A DNA stretch of 64,000 bases, taken from assembly GCA_039090855.1 (NCBI GenBank), contig CM077005.1, forward strand, positions 72,164,607 to 72,228,606. Reading direction: 5' to 3'. How positions within the stretch are numbered: position 1 is the first letter of the stretch; every line of letters begins with the position of its first letter. Positions 1 through 10,610 of the stretch are shown here, piece after piece. The translations under genes were made by a program, and so were the position numbers. The notes under the pieces were generated by a model, which was given only the letters and a program-made list of their open reading frames with translations, made no database searches and had not been told where the DNA came from. This stretch comes from Macrothele yani. Taxonomy: Eukaryota; Arthropoda; Arachnida; Araneae; Macrothelidae.

Positions 1-133
1 GGATCACTGCTTCTAGGGAAGGGAGAGAACCAGTGCTGTAAGATAACACAAAATCCGTGCTTCACCGGGATTCGAATCTAGATCCATCTTGTACGAATTG
101 TCAAAAGCCAGCGCTGAGACCACTGCTACCATT
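1..133 (-). repeat. tRNA-derived SINE, truncated by window edge
   Basis: This stretch matches the body and tRNA-related head of the SINE family seen complete at 33481-33705 and 52020-52238, in reverse orientation. The shared body words include 'aagggagagaaccagtgc' and a degenerate box B complement near 70-80. The 3' body lies beyond the window start. The head decays after about position 130. It is an old, diverged copy and non-coding. Confidence 0.75.
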
Positions 134-1439
134 TTCTTAATCTTGACCTAAATTGGTTAAGTCCTTTTTGAACTTTAAAATTTTTGGTTCGTGCTTTCCT
201 TTTAACATTTAATGCATTTAGATATGAGCAATTTTAAATCACTCTAACACAAGTAAGCTATTCCAGTGCCACAATAGTAATTCCAATTTAGAATGAAAAA
301 GAAATTCAGTTGAATTGCCGTTAAATGTACATCTCAGGACTGCGATAAATAACATTTCGTGTCGGGCAGTGTGCGGGGAATTTGTAGCAGTTAGGACAAT
401 ACACAAGTAATAGAATTGTATCGATAAGTTTTTGGAACTGAAAAATGTCTATGTGTTCTCTTAGGGAACAAACCTCGATTATTTTGCACTGGAATTCAAA
501 ACTTGTAAGACCCCAAAGTGTAGCCCGGCCTTTACTACCGGCCACAGGTTACAGGGATAGGATAGCATCAACGCCATAAAACAAACATATCACCTATGAT
601 TCTTAGTTTAGTGAAACCAGGTCAAACTTGCTCGGTTTGCTAGAGGCATGTGACCACAAAGGCAGTGAAATATATTTGAAATACATTGAAATATAAATTT
701 CAATTAGTTTCTAATAATCTTTTAATTGTGCATTCGATTGAATTATGTCACATTTCTGAAAACTTTGGATATAAATACCACATATACAGACTATATTTAA
801 GTACTGAAACATATGTAAGGAAAGTTTTCATTACTTTGTGGGGAGCAAAAATTGACACTGATTGTTTTTTTTATCATGTTCCATAGATCTGAGTAACAGC
901 CAAATCGTTTTAAATTAGCTGGACAAAACACTTGAGTAGTTTCGAGGCCAGAAGTTATCCAGTAAATATTTCGTGAGCTATTGATGATAAGAACTGCTAG
1001 AATTCGGAACAAATCATTTCCAGTAAATAAATTTCAGGAAAATGCCCCAAATTCTCGTTGAATTCTAATAATTTTCAACTGAATAGATCGCCTGTTTTGA
1101 ATATGATAAATCACCTCGAATTTTTGGGGAATCTGCACGACTTTACATCAGGGCGGTTCAAAGCCATATGCAAAATAAAATCAACTTTCGTAAATTCTTG
1201 GTGCTCATGGATTTTATTGTTCGATCCGATGAGTTAACAACTCAAAAATACGTACAAATCGAACTTTTCTTTCAACATTGCTGTCCTTAAACAGAAATAT
1301 TATGTTAGACACCAGTTTCTTCTTTAAACGTTTATTTACTTGATAAATGTATCTGATAAATTCATAAATCTGTCTTAAGTATTGCCACGTTATACTGATA
1401 CTAGCTTCTCTTTTCAGGTAACTGACTAATAACGATGTC
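134..1439. other. AT-rich intergenic DNA, nothing recognised
   Basis: Only short chance ORFs are present. I see no motif, repeat structure or RNA gene here. Confidence 0.5.
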
Positions 1440-3795
1440 TGAAACGCGCTCTAAGACTGCCATTTAACTCAGTGGCGAGCCACTGGAAGGATTTAGTGGC
1501 AGATTGGTGTCAACGAGTCTTGAGAGTTTAATTTCTTTACTTCTTTACCATAGAAGGGAAAATTTGTATCAGAACGATCCCGTGAAAACTGTTGTGCAGG
1601 TGATCTGTGAAATTTGGAACAAAGCATGGATTTCAATTCCTGAGAGAAATGTTGTCCGAGAAACATGTATTCATTACTGGAAAAATACAGAAACATCTGC
1701 CGTAACAAGAATCATACAAGTTCTGCCCAGTTTCCCAGAGAGGAAGATTTTGTGGTCAATCAAACTCCTCTTTGACATTATTCACCATGATGACTTAGAC
1801 CTAATAAAAATTGAAGAGGATAAACATTTCTTGATGGACCAAAGGTCGTAACGAAAGTATGTCATTGGTAGAGTGGACATAAAGTTTGCCAAGAAGGAAC
1901 ATAAAAAAAGCAATGAATTCTTGAAAGAGGCTGAACGATTTAAGATGGAAGAAATGAGGAAACGTAAGGCGACCGAGGCAGAACAGTTTTTGTGCGGTTT
2001 TACGTTGCTGGAGCTGTTCATGGAACGATGACGAAGAAGCCGATCCCATTAGTGACCCTGACGCTGAGTTAACCGAACATGCGAAAATACGCTTTATGCC
2101 ACAGCTCCAGCAACGTCAAAACCCCCACAAAATCATGCAAAAATGAGTGCATCGACTGTTATTTCTGGAGATCTTGCCTCTGGGATGGATAGTACCAACG
2201 TAATCAACAGGAAAGCAGCCTATCTTTTGGCTGCAGCAGCACAAAGTTATGGGCTCCCGGACGCACCCAAGCTTCCTTTATCCATGAGTAACATTCGAAG
2301 ATCGAGGACACAGAATCGCCCCCAACATGCTGCAAACACGAAAGACGCATTCTCGTCTGATAGTCATCTAGTAATTCATTTCGATTCCAAACTACTCCGT
2401 GGTTATTTCTGGTGGCCAACGAAGGAGGATTGAGTTGTCATTTTAGTCTCAGACCACGAGGTTGAAGAACTTCTGGGAGTTCCGAAAGTTGAACAGGGAA
2501 CATGAGTGAAAGTTGCACAAGTAGCTTTACATTATATCCTTGACTGCAACCAACAGGATCAGATCGTCGGAATGTCCTGTGATACGACTGCCGATAATAC
2601 AGATCGTTTGAATGGAGCTTGCGTTTTACTCGAGCAACAGCTGCAGAAAGAATAGCTTTGGTTAGCATATCGGCATCACGTATTTGAAGTAGTATGTGGC
2701 GATGTATTCAATGCATTATTTGGTACAGCGTCTAGCCCAAATGTTTTGATATTTCGTCAATTCCACGAAGTTTGGCCTAAAATTAAACAGAGTGAATACG
2801 AACCACGCAGTGACAGCCGGCTGAACGGAAAACTACAGTTGCTCAAGACTGAAACAATAAACTGAAAATGGTATGTTACAGAGAAAATCAGGAAATCTAC
2901 TTAGAGAAGACTACGACATGCTGGAGCTCACGCTACTTTTTTCAGGAGAAATTCCTCCACGTGGTATCAACTTTCGAGTTCCTGGAGCTTTCCACAACGT
3001 GCGGTCGATGTCAAATTTACTCCATGTGCTCAAGAGTAATTTCTTTCCAAAGCAGTTCACACAAGCTCACAAAACGTGAGAACAAATCCTTCCTTGAATT
3101 CAATTTGTTTGTTGCATTGATCTATTTGAAAGCCTGGACAGCGTGTTCGAATGCCTGCGATGCTCCTCTCAATGACCTCAATCTAATTCGAGCCCTTTCA
3201 AACCACAAGACAACTATATATAGCTTGTGGAATTATCTCGAAGAAAGCAATCGCAGCAATAAGTCATCATTTGTGATACTTAGGCCAAGAAATGACTCCA
3301 CTTAGGCTTTTCTCAGATTTGGTATCTGCAGAAATGAAGCGTCTGCTGGTGGGACGTTTACAAGAACACACACTTAGGGACGAAAAGGTAGATCGATCAA
3401 ATACACCGGGACAGAAGATCTCAGCAACAAAATACTTAACTGCTTCATTGGATCTGCTTCCCATTTTATCTTTGAAGTTTTGCAATTGGACAGTTCTTTC
3501 TTGGCCAAGAACGTGGATTTGTAGGAAGAGATTAATTCTTTACAGGAAGCAAAGAAGACAGTAATGGCTTTCAAAGTTGTCAACGACAGTGCTGATAGGG
3601 GAATCACTTTTGCTAACACATTTAATTCTTCTCTCACAAAGACGAAAATCAGAAACAATTCCTCCTTCAAGTTGTGTAGAGTAAGTGGAAATGTTTTCCG
3701 GATACCAAGAGACGCACACTTTTCGCAAAGACTGAGAAGCAAGCCGCATGATAAATCAGAAATGGGATTTTCTGTAAGTTGGTGCATAGTATAAT
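1440..3795 (+). pseudogene. decayed transposase-like gene (DTT..N / RHH family)
   Basis: A series of plus-strand pieces in changing frames reads as one protein of a repeated family that I recall from invertebrate genomes but cannot name formally. Pieces in order: an N-terminal part (1504-1851), a basic coiled stretch (about 1855-2030), 'SCDTTADNTDRLNGAC' followed by 'YRHHVFEVV' (about 2575-2700), 'REDYDMLELTLLF' (about 2900), 'LTKRENKSF', and a C-terminal part starting 'MAFKVVNDSADRGI' (3564-3794). The conserved D and the HH pair look like catalytic-core residues of a hAT-like transposase, which is inference. At least six stops or frameshifts break it. No terminal inverted repeats were found. 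Confidence 0.6.
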
Positions 3796-4470
3796 CACTA
3801 TAATTAGCCATATATGAGCCTACTTACGAAACGAATTTTAGATTTATCTTGTTCACTTAAAGTATTGTAGAGTCAATGTGTCATGTTTATTATTTTTTTT
3901 ATAACGGGCGTAATCTTATAATAATAAAAGTTAAACCACCTTGAAGATGAGGCGGACCTAAATGTTATCGGATTTCCTTGAAATTTTGTGTGTGACATTT
4001 TCTCACAAAGAGGAACAAAAAAGAAAAATCCATGAGCACTAAAACACTTCGATGCTCGAATATTTTGAACCAAAACTTTATATGAAAACATACGCCATTT
4101 ACAATTAATTTTAGACGAATTTCGAAACAACAGAGATGTTATAACGTAGTTTTAAATTAAAAAATGTGTTTATGAAAATATGATTGGTTTCATGATTTCC
4201 CTTCATTAAATGAAAGTCAGTGCAATATCAGGTATGCGGGGCATAAGTGTAAATGTGGATACGAGAAACTTTGAAGCAGCATTTTAGAATACTGGATATC
4301 CATTAGAGAAGTTAAATATTTATTATCAATTACTGAATAAATATTTAATAAATTAAATTCTTCATTTTTAAAAATTCCCCGAAATCTGAATAAAAGCCAT
4401 GAATTCTTAACAATTGGATGGAAACAAGAACAGTTCCAAGATGTCTAAAAAAACTAGTCCTGCCATTCAA
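3796..4470. other. AT-rich spacer
   Basis: No coding signal beyond short random ORFs. The word 'ccaagatgt' at 4436-4444 recurs at 10602-10610 on the far side of the PLE pair and may be target-site related. Confidence 0.5.
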
Positions 4471-4552
4471 TCAAAACTACTCAAATGACTACCGTCTGTG
4501 CACGATTAAAATAAGAGTAAAAACTTATAAAACATTTAATGGATATAGAAAA

Positions 4553-4612
4553 AACTTTACATAAGACCTTTCGGATCGTATAGTACGATCCATCATCAGA
4601 TGTTACAAGTGC
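4553..4612 (-). ncRNA. hammerhead ribozyme motif in PLE 3' region
   Basis: Read on the minus strand: core CTGATGA (4593-4599), one extra T, stem II of 8 bp (GGATCGTA / TACGATCC) closed by loop CTA, then GAAA (4569-4572). A minimal helix III follows, AG-GT-CT, then T as the cleavage-site base and ATGT, which pairs with ACAT just before the core (stem I). The layout matches the small hammerheads known from Penelope-like elements, where helix III is almost absent and activity can need dimers. The loop differs from the other copy (TTT) while the 8-bp stem is kept. Cleavage activity is inferred, not shown. Confidence 0.8.
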
Positions 4613-4624
4613 TGGCAATACACA

Positions 4625-4647
4625 ATATATATATATATATATATATA
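4625..4647. repeat. (TA)n microsatellite
   Basis: Pure TA run next to the hammerhead motif of the left PLE copy. The right copy has an equivalent run at 10417-10440, so it is part of the element. Confidence 0.95.
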
Positions 4648-4664
4648 CGCAACGGGAACAGCCC

Positions 4665-5471
4665 TCAACATAATTGGCGTGATCGGTGGGAGGAGTCAAC
4701 ATAATCCAAAATTTGATTGGATATTGTAGTTGTTGGAGTCATGGAGTTGTCTGCACAGGGATTCCTCCCGGAACAATGGTGGGTATAGTCAGGAAGTGCC
4801 GATTTCCAAGGAAGTGGTATGAGTTCCGGTGTGTTATCGTTGCACACCCTATCGCCGAAAGAATGAATGAAAATGCTTTCTGTAAACCTGAGGTATGATC
4901 TGGACATTGGAACGTTCAGTACAGAAACATGATCCCAAACTGGAACGTGGGAGCCCTGGTTGACTAAAGGTGACATCGCGGTCGAATTTGCTTTCATTCT
5001 AATGTCAAACTTATGTTCAGCCAACCTACTCCTGAGAGTCCGAAAAGTAGATCCTATGTATACGTTTTCTGTTTCCGTGGCCAGCATAGGCTCCAACGAT
5101 ATCAGGTATATTTCATGCTTATGTCTTAAGTCCACTGAATCACGATCGCTCTTGATGGAAGAGAGCAAGTTAATAGTTATTTCCCCAAAATTAATGAGAT
5201 GTCTTTTACAGATCCTTTTTAGGGTAAACGTTATCCTAGGATCATACATAACTGATCCTACAAATGTCTTTGGTTGCTTATTGACTAGTTGTAATGCAGA
5301 TAAGTTATTCTTCTGTAGTCTACCAAGCAGTCCATACACCATCTGTGCAGTATATCCATGTTCCTCAGCAATACCAACTATCTTGCCGATTTTTGACGGC
5401 GTAGGAGCTGGGTTGCCGAGTGGGTAGAGGCGCGTCTCAAGAAATAGGTGATGGCCGATGTTTTTTGACAC
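4665..5471 (-). pseudogene. PLE C-terminal part with GIY-YIG endonuclease
   Basis: A 268-residue open stretch forming the end of the PLE protein. The last two thirds hold the GIY-YIG nuclease domain: 'EIYLISLEP' (the GIY strand, here EIY against GIY in the right copy) and 'VYIGSTFRTLRSRLAEH' about 20 residues later. In PLEs this nuclease nicks target DNA to prime reverse transcription. Part of a conserved His/Cys-rich linker precedes it. The G-to-E change at the first motif residue and the frame break from the RT part mean this copy is dead. The frame closes just before the TA run and hammerhead. Confidence 0.8.
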
Positions 5472-5957
5472 CAGGGATGAGCCGATGAATATGGAATAAC
5501 TGAAGTACCCGAATCCGATTTCCAGAAATCTGAAGATGTCACCTGGTTATAACGAGGGTTACGGACCAACCATAGATCTGAAAAGGCTAAAGTGTTGTTC
5601 TCCTAAATTTCAACTGTAAAATCAATTGACTCATAATGACTGGACATTTGAGAAACGAATACGTCAAAGACCTCCCTGGAATAGGGCCAAAACATTAGCA
5701 CATCGTCTATGTACCTCGTACATAGTAATGGCCTGTAGTCAGATTCTCTTAAGACCTTTTCTTCGAAATAACTTATGCATAATAACTTCTGCTAGAATTG
5801 GGGACAGGAGTGATCCCATCGGGGCCCCTCCTGTTTGTCTATAAAGAACTAAATCGTACTTGAAACAGGTCCTCCTGTATATTAGTTTAAGAGCCTCCAT
5901 TACAGCATTTACCGCCGATTCAGAAGCTAACCCCATAGAAGTTAGCTTGTCTTTTAT
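5471..5957 (-). pseudogene. PLE reverse transcriptase, C-terminal half (left copy)
   Basis: This continues the RT that starts at 7349-7857, after the Tc1 insertion. It includes 'GGAPMGSLLSPILAEV' (motif B) at about 5780-5830 and the complement of the YIDDV catalytic box at about 5700-5720. It is broken by frameshifts between motif B and motif C and again before the endonuclease part. The residues next to the Tc1 ('DKLTSMGLASES') line up with the uninterrupted right copy, which proves the insertion. Confidence 0.8.
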
Positions 5958-5958
5958 A

Positions 5959-7346
5959 CACTGCTGGCCATCCAAAATGCAACACCAAGAAGGAAGCATC
6001 CGATTGGCCTGAAATTCGCAGCATACATCGTCCGCGAGAGGACATGCAAACGATTAGCATTGCAGGGCATATAAAAATCATGTGCGCCCGGCACGCCACC
6101 CAGAAGCACTATAAGAAGGGTGTACAGAAGGCGGGGAGTATGCAGTGAAAGTGTGTTCTGCTGCCGGACCTGTGCGTGGGAAGCTTCCTGATGCCTAGTC
6201 GCAGAATACGGCAGTCATTCCAGCACGTTCGTTTCGAAGTTTGACAGAGGACGAATAGCGGCTTATCGCGACGGCGGTTTATCGTTCCGAGACATCGTCG
6301 CCCGTGTGGGACGAAATCCAGCCACAGTGAGGCGAGTATGGATTCGGACGGACCGACGTGAGCGATTGCCGCAGCCGCGGCACACCACCGTGCAAGAGGA
6401 CTGGCATGTTGTGCGGCGGGCATTGACGGCTCGCACCGCCACATCACGAACGTTATGGCAGGAATTAGGGTGTGTTGCGCAACAACCTGTGTCAGCACGT
6501 ACCGTTCGACGTCGTCTGCAGGAGCGGGGACTTGTCGCACGGCGCCCATTGCTCCGATTACCATTGACGTTACACCACCGGCGAGGTCGGCGGCCGTTGA
6601 CCGCCGCACCTGGACAACGGAATGGCACGACATTTTCTACTCCGACGAAACCCGCTTCTGCCAGCAACACCACGATGGTCGGATCCGCCTGTGGCGGCAC
6701 CGCGGCGAGAGACTGCATGACGCCTGCATTATGAATTGCCATACCGGTCCGTCACCTGTCGTTATGGTTTGGGGCGCAAATGGATATGACACCCGCGCCC
6801 CTCTGGTACGCATCGCCGGTACACTCAATAGCCACCGCTACATCTCCGACGTTTTGGAGTCTGCAGTCCTCTCTTACCTGCAGGACCTGCCAGCGGCCAC
6901 GTTTCAACAGGACAATGTCCGCCCGCATGTGGTACGCATCGTGCAACAATTCTTAATGGATCACCAGGTGTCACTGCTGCCGTGGCCCGCCTGTTCTCCA
7001 GATATGTCGCCCATCGAACACGTCTGGTCGCTGATTGGCAACCGAGTGGCCCGGTAAACACCACTCGCGGCTACGCCTGATGAACTGGGGCAACATGTGG
7101 AAGAAGCCTGAACCGACATACCCCAAGCCCACATCCAAAGCCTCTTTCGTTCGATGCCGCGGCGTGTAGCGGCCTTTATTGCCAGCCATGTGGGCCACAC
7201 GAGATATTGATATCTGCGTGTTCCGCAAGTCGCACGGGCCTGCAAAATCAATCGTTTCATCTTTATATGTATTGTTATGTGTCCAGGAAATCTGGTTTTG
7301 CAATCTCGTGTCCTTCTTGGTGTTGCATTTTAGGTGGCCAGCAGTG
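5959..7346 (+). mobile_element. Tc1-family DNA transposon inserted in PLE
   Basis: A 1388-bp element flanked by TA on both sides (5957-5958 and 7347-7348). Terminal inverted repeats of 36 bp start CACTGCTGGCCA and differ at only two positions. A second copy lies at 53091-54492 in opposite orientation. The TA duplication, CACTG end and transposase identify the Tc1 group of the IS630/Tc1/mariner superfamily. Confidence 0.93.
6190..7210 (+). pseudogene. Tc1 transposase (DD34E), frameshifted
   Basis: Cut-and-paste transposase of about 340 residues spread over three frames. It starts 'MPSRRIRQSFQHV' at 6191. The HTH region reads 'GRNPATVRRVWIR' (6306 on) and then 'SARTVRRRLQERGL'. The catalytic core follows in another frame from about 6600: 'FYSDETRF' (first D), 'FQQDNVRPH' (second D), and 'SPDMSPIEHVW' with the E exactly 34 residues after the second D, so DD34E. 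A stop occurs just after 'GNRVAR' (7057). Frame changes near 6240 and 6590 and that stop inactivate it. The catalytic triad itself is intact. Confidence 0.9.
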
Positions 7347-7348
7347 TA

Positions 7349-7857
7349 ATATCATGATCCAACTCCACCGGAACACTGGGAAAGAGAGGAGTGACGTCAA
7401 ATGATACTAATATGCAACGTAGGTTCATGTCATTAACAGATTTGATTCGGTCGATTACCTGTTGAGTACTTGACACTGAATATCTTGTGGCCGCTGTTAA
7501 TGGTTTTACGTATTTAGTTATGGTTCTTTCTAGAGGCCTAGTTGGACTTGTTCTGGCCGATACCAAGGGGCGGATTGGGTGGCCATCTTTGTGTAACTTC
7601 AATTGTCCAAATAGTTCAGGGGCTCTTGGCCCAGAAACCGAAGTTAGGCTTGTATTTATACTGGTAGGAAGGGCTGAATGATTTTTAATAATGCTAACTG
7701 CTGTTATAGTTGCTACAGTGGGATCGTTGCAAATAACCTGGTGTGGTATCTTTTGAATCGCAAGTAGCATTTTGTTGACATACTCTTCTCGATTCAAAAT
7801 AATTATGCTGGAAGATTTATCTGCAGATATTATGGCAATGTTCTTGTTCTTGCGCAA
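7349..7857 (-). pseudogene. PLE reverse transcriptase, N-terminal half (left copy)
   Basis: Minus-strand open frame holding RT motifs upstream of the Tc1 insertion: 'NIAIISADKSSSIIILNR', 'LFGQLKLHKDGHPIRPLV' and motif A 'ILVSFDVTPLFPSVP', whose Asp is the first metal ligand. It matches the right copy's 8600-9120 almost residue for residue. The frame then runs into the Tc1 terminal repeat. Confidence 0.85.
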
Positions 7858-7861
7858 TAAT

Positions 7862-8484
7862 TTCAGTTGTTCTTGCTGAATCTAAAAATAGTTTTAACCC
7901 GGTGCTTTTTAGCAGATTGGGTTGCTTTTATGATATTACTCATTTAGTGCCTAGATTGTTCGTGTTCGTCTAGGGGAAGATGTGTAACAATATTTTCTAC
8001 CTGCGGTATGAGATTAAACTTGTTAAGCTTCTATGCCAGATAAGCAAATTTCTACCCCTGTTGAGGGCTCTTATCTGGTTCTCGTTCAATAGTTATGTCG
8101 CTAAGATTCATGAAACGAGTCTTACTGCTTCCAACAGGATGACCTGGGCTAGGGCGTCGAACACCTTTCTTGGTTAGAAGTTCTTAAGCCACCAAGTTCT
8201 TAAGTTTATGAGTATGTCTAGCATTGTACCTTGAAACTTCATAATCTGTGGATGACAGTAGCACAGCAAGAGATCTATTAAGAAGCAAACGATTTACCAC
8301 CGCAGCAGTCCAAAGCCAAGAGCTGTAAGATTTCCTGTGCAGATAATATAAGAGGCCTCTTTTAAGACGAATTTCCATTGATAGTCGTTTGGATTCAGAA
8401 TTCCTCATTATGTTATAGTCCCTCATCGACCACGATGACCTGCCAATGGTAAGGTACTTTGGTATGATATTAAGTTGCCGGCAG
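7862..8484 (-). pseudogene. PLE N-terminal domain (left copy only)
   Basis: In several frames the minus strand reads 'NIIPKYLTI', 'RLSMEIRLKRGLLYYLHRK', 'NARHTHKLKNLV', then 'RFMNLSDITIE' and 'QVENIVTHLPLDEHEQSRH'. The order (basic helical N-terminus, then the 'NLSD' stretch, then the RT) is that of Penelope-type ORFs before the RT. Stops and frame changes break it. This part is missing from the right copy, which begins at about 8481 inside the homologous 'QEQSRYEMSN' region. Confidence 0.65.
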
Positions 8485-9690
8485 TTACAAGAACAATCTA
8501 GGTACGAAATGAGTAATATCATAAAAGCAACCCAATCTGCTAAAAAGCACCGGATTAAAACTAATTTTGAGATTGAGCAAGAACAACCAAAATTATTGCG
8601 CAAGAACAAGAACATTGCCATAATATCTGCAGATAAATCTTCCAGCATAATTATTCTGAATCGAGAAGAGTATGTCAACAAAATGCTACTTGCGATTCAA
8701 AAGATACCACACCAGGTTATTTGCAAGGATCCCACTGCAGCAACTATAACAGCAGTTAGCCATATTAAAAATCATTGAGCCCTTCCCACCAGTATAGAAT
8801 CAAGCCTAACTTCGGTTTCTAACTTCGGGCCAAGAGTCCTTGAACTATTTGGACAATTGAAGTTATACAAAGATGGCCACCCAATCCGCCCCTTGGTATT
8901 GGCCAGAACAAGTCCAAGTAGGCTTCTAGAAAGTGCCACAGCTAAATACTTAAAGCCATTAACAGTGGCCTCAAGATATTCAGTGTCCAGTACTCAACAG
9001 ATAATCGGCAGAATCAAATCTGTTAATGATATGAACCTACGTTACATATTAGTATCATTGGACGTCACTTCTCTCTTTCCCAGTGTTCCGGTGGAGTTGG
9101 TTCATGATATTATAAGAGACAAGCTAGCATCTATGGGGATAGCGTTAGATTCGGAGGTAAATGCTGTAATGGAGGCTCTTAATCTAATAAACAGGAGGAC
9201 CTATTTCAAGTAAAATCAGGTTCTTTATAGACAAACAGGAGGGGCCCCGATGGGATCACCCCTGTCTCCAATTCTAGCAGAAGTTTTTATGCAGAATTTA
9301 GAAGAAAAGGTCCTAAGAGAATCTGACTTCAGACCATTACTATGTACGAGGTACATAGACGATGTGCTAATGTTTTGGCCCCATTTCAAGGAGGTCCTTG
9401 ACGTATTCGTTTCTCAAATGTCCAGTCAATATGAGTCAATTGATTCTACAGTTGAAATTTAGGACAACAGCACTTTAGCCTTTTCAGATCTATGGTTGGT
9501 CCGTAACCCTCGTTATAACCAAGTGACATCTTCAGTATTCTGGAAATCGTATTTGTGTACGTCAACTATTCCATATTCATCGACTCATCCCTGGTGTCAA
9601 AAAACATCGGCCATCACCTATTTCTTGAAACGCGCCTCTACCCACTCGGCAACCCAGCTCCTACGCCGTCAAAAATCGGCAAGATAGTTG
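8481..9690 (+). pseudogene. PLE reverse transcriptase (right copy)
   Basis: The RT runs from 'SNIIKATQSAKKHR' through 'NIAIISADKSSSIIIL', motif A 'ILVSLDVTSLFPSVP' (9046-9090), motif B 'GGAPMGSPLSPILAEV' (9240-9290) and catalytic box 'RYIDDVLMFW' (9349-9378). Stops sit after 'SHIKNH' (8776), after 'RRTYFK' (9211) and after 'DSTVEI' (9460), with a frame change near 9680 before the endonuclease. The RT motifs are otherwise well kept, so decay is mild. The enzyme copies the element RNA into DNA at the nicked target. Confidence 0.88.
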
Positions 9691-9721
9691 GTATTGCTGA
9701 GGAACATGGATATACTGCACG

Positions 9722-10399
9722 ATGGTGTATGGACTGCTTGGTAGACTACAGAAGAATAACTTATCTACATTACAACCAGTCAATAAGCAACCAAAGACAT
9801 TTGTAGGATCAGTTATGTATGATCCTAGGATAACGTTTACCCTAAAAAGGATCTGTAAAAGACATCTCATTAATTTTGGGGAAATAACTATTAACTTGCT
9901 GTCTTCCATCAAGAGCGATCGTGATTCAATGGACTTAACACATAAGCATGGAATATACCTGATATCGTTGGAGCCTATGCTGGCCACGGAAACAGAAAAA
10001 GTATACATAGGATCTACTTTTCGGACTCTCAGGAGTAGGTTGGCTGAACATAAGTTTGACATTAGAATGAAAGCAAATTCGACCGCGATGTCACCTTTAG
10101 TCAACCAGGGCTCCCACGTTCCAGTTTGGGATCATGTTTCTGTACTGAACGTTCCAATGTCCAGATCACACCTCAGGTTTACAGAAAGCATTTTCATTCA
10201 TTCTTTCGGCGATAGGGTGTGCAACGATAACACACCGGAACTCATACCACTTCCTTGGAAATCTGCACTTCCTGACTATACCCACCATTGTTCCGGGAGG
10301 AATCCCTGTGCAGACAACTCCATGACTCCAACAACTACAATATCCAATCAAATTTTGGATTATGTTGACTCCTCCCAGCGATCACGCCAATTATGTTGA
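9722..10399 (+). pseudogene. PLE GIY-YIG endonuclease domain (right copy)
   Basis: A 225-residue open stretch. It opens with the linker 'VYGLLGRLQKNNLS', then 'FTLKRICKRHLINFGE', then the nuclease: 'HGIYLISLEP' (GIY intact), 'KVYIGSTFRTLRSRLAEHK' (YIG plus conserved Arg) and a downstream 'ESIFIHSFGDRV' that supplies the conserved Glu. It ends at the stop just before the TA run. It was part of one protein with the RT upstream, but a frame change near 9680 separates them. The nuclease domain itself looks complete. Confidence 0.85.
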
Positions 10400-10416
10400 G
10401 GGCTGTTCCCGTTGCG

Positions 10417-10440
10417 TATATATATATATATATATATATA
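10417..10440. repeat. (TA)n microsatellite
   Basis: Equivalent of the TA run at 4625-4647, immediately upstream of the right copy's hammerhead motif. Confidence 0.95.
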
Positions 10441-10456
10441 TTTTGTGTATTGCCAG

Positions 10457-10515
10457 CACTTGTAACATCTGATGATGGATCGTATTTTACGATCCGAAAG
10501 GTCTCATGTAAGATT
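10457..10515 (+). ncRNA. hammerhead ribozyme motif in PLE 3' region
   Basis: Core CTGATGA (10469-10475), extra T, stem II GGATCGTA (10477-10484) and TACGATCC (10488-10495) with loop TTT, then GAAA (10496-10499). Helix III is AG-GT-CT (10499-10504), the cleavage-site base is C10505, and ATGT (10506-10509) pairs with ACAT (10465-10468). All invariant core bases are present. The extra T between the core and stem II is shared by both copies. PLE hammerheads with a nearly absent helix III are known; the self-complementary AGGTCT could pair between two RNAs. Confidence 0.82.
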
Positions 10516-10610
10516 TTATCTATATCCATTAAAGGTTTTATAGGTTTTCACTCTTATTTTAATCATGCACAGACGGTAGTCATTTGAGTAGTTTTGAGTA
10601 TCCAAGATGT

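Larger units (their letters stand above)
4471..8484 (-). mobile_element. Penelope-like element, left copy, split by a Tc1
   Basis: Minus-strand Penelope-like retroelement. Its 3' end is at 4471, its 5' side at about 8484, and a Tc1 insertion (5959-7346) cuts the RT. It holds an N-terminal PLE domain, an RT with Penelope-type motifs, a GIY-YIG endonuclease, a TA microsatellite and a hammerhead motif. Protein and 3' UTR match the plus-strand copy at 8481-10597 very closely. The left copy reaches further 5' (8184-8484) than the right one. The two copies meet head to head at about 8481, an arrangement known for PLEs, which often integrate as 5'-truncated inverted or tandem partners. Confidence 0.88.
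8481..10597 (+). mobile_element. Penelope-like element, right copy, 5'-truncated
   Basis: Plus-strand PLE copy joined head to head to the left copy. It carries the whole RT, the GIY-YIG endonuclease, a TA run and a hammerhead motif. The 3' end is set by the end of similarity with the left copy at 'gtagttttga' (10588-10597). The start falls where both copies share 'EQSR'. It lacks the N-terminal domain. Confidence 0.88.

Noticed and set aside
4960..5427. 155-residue plus-strand ORF
   Set aside because: Antisense of the PLE endonuclease part; the same shadow appears opposite the right copy at 9661-10104.
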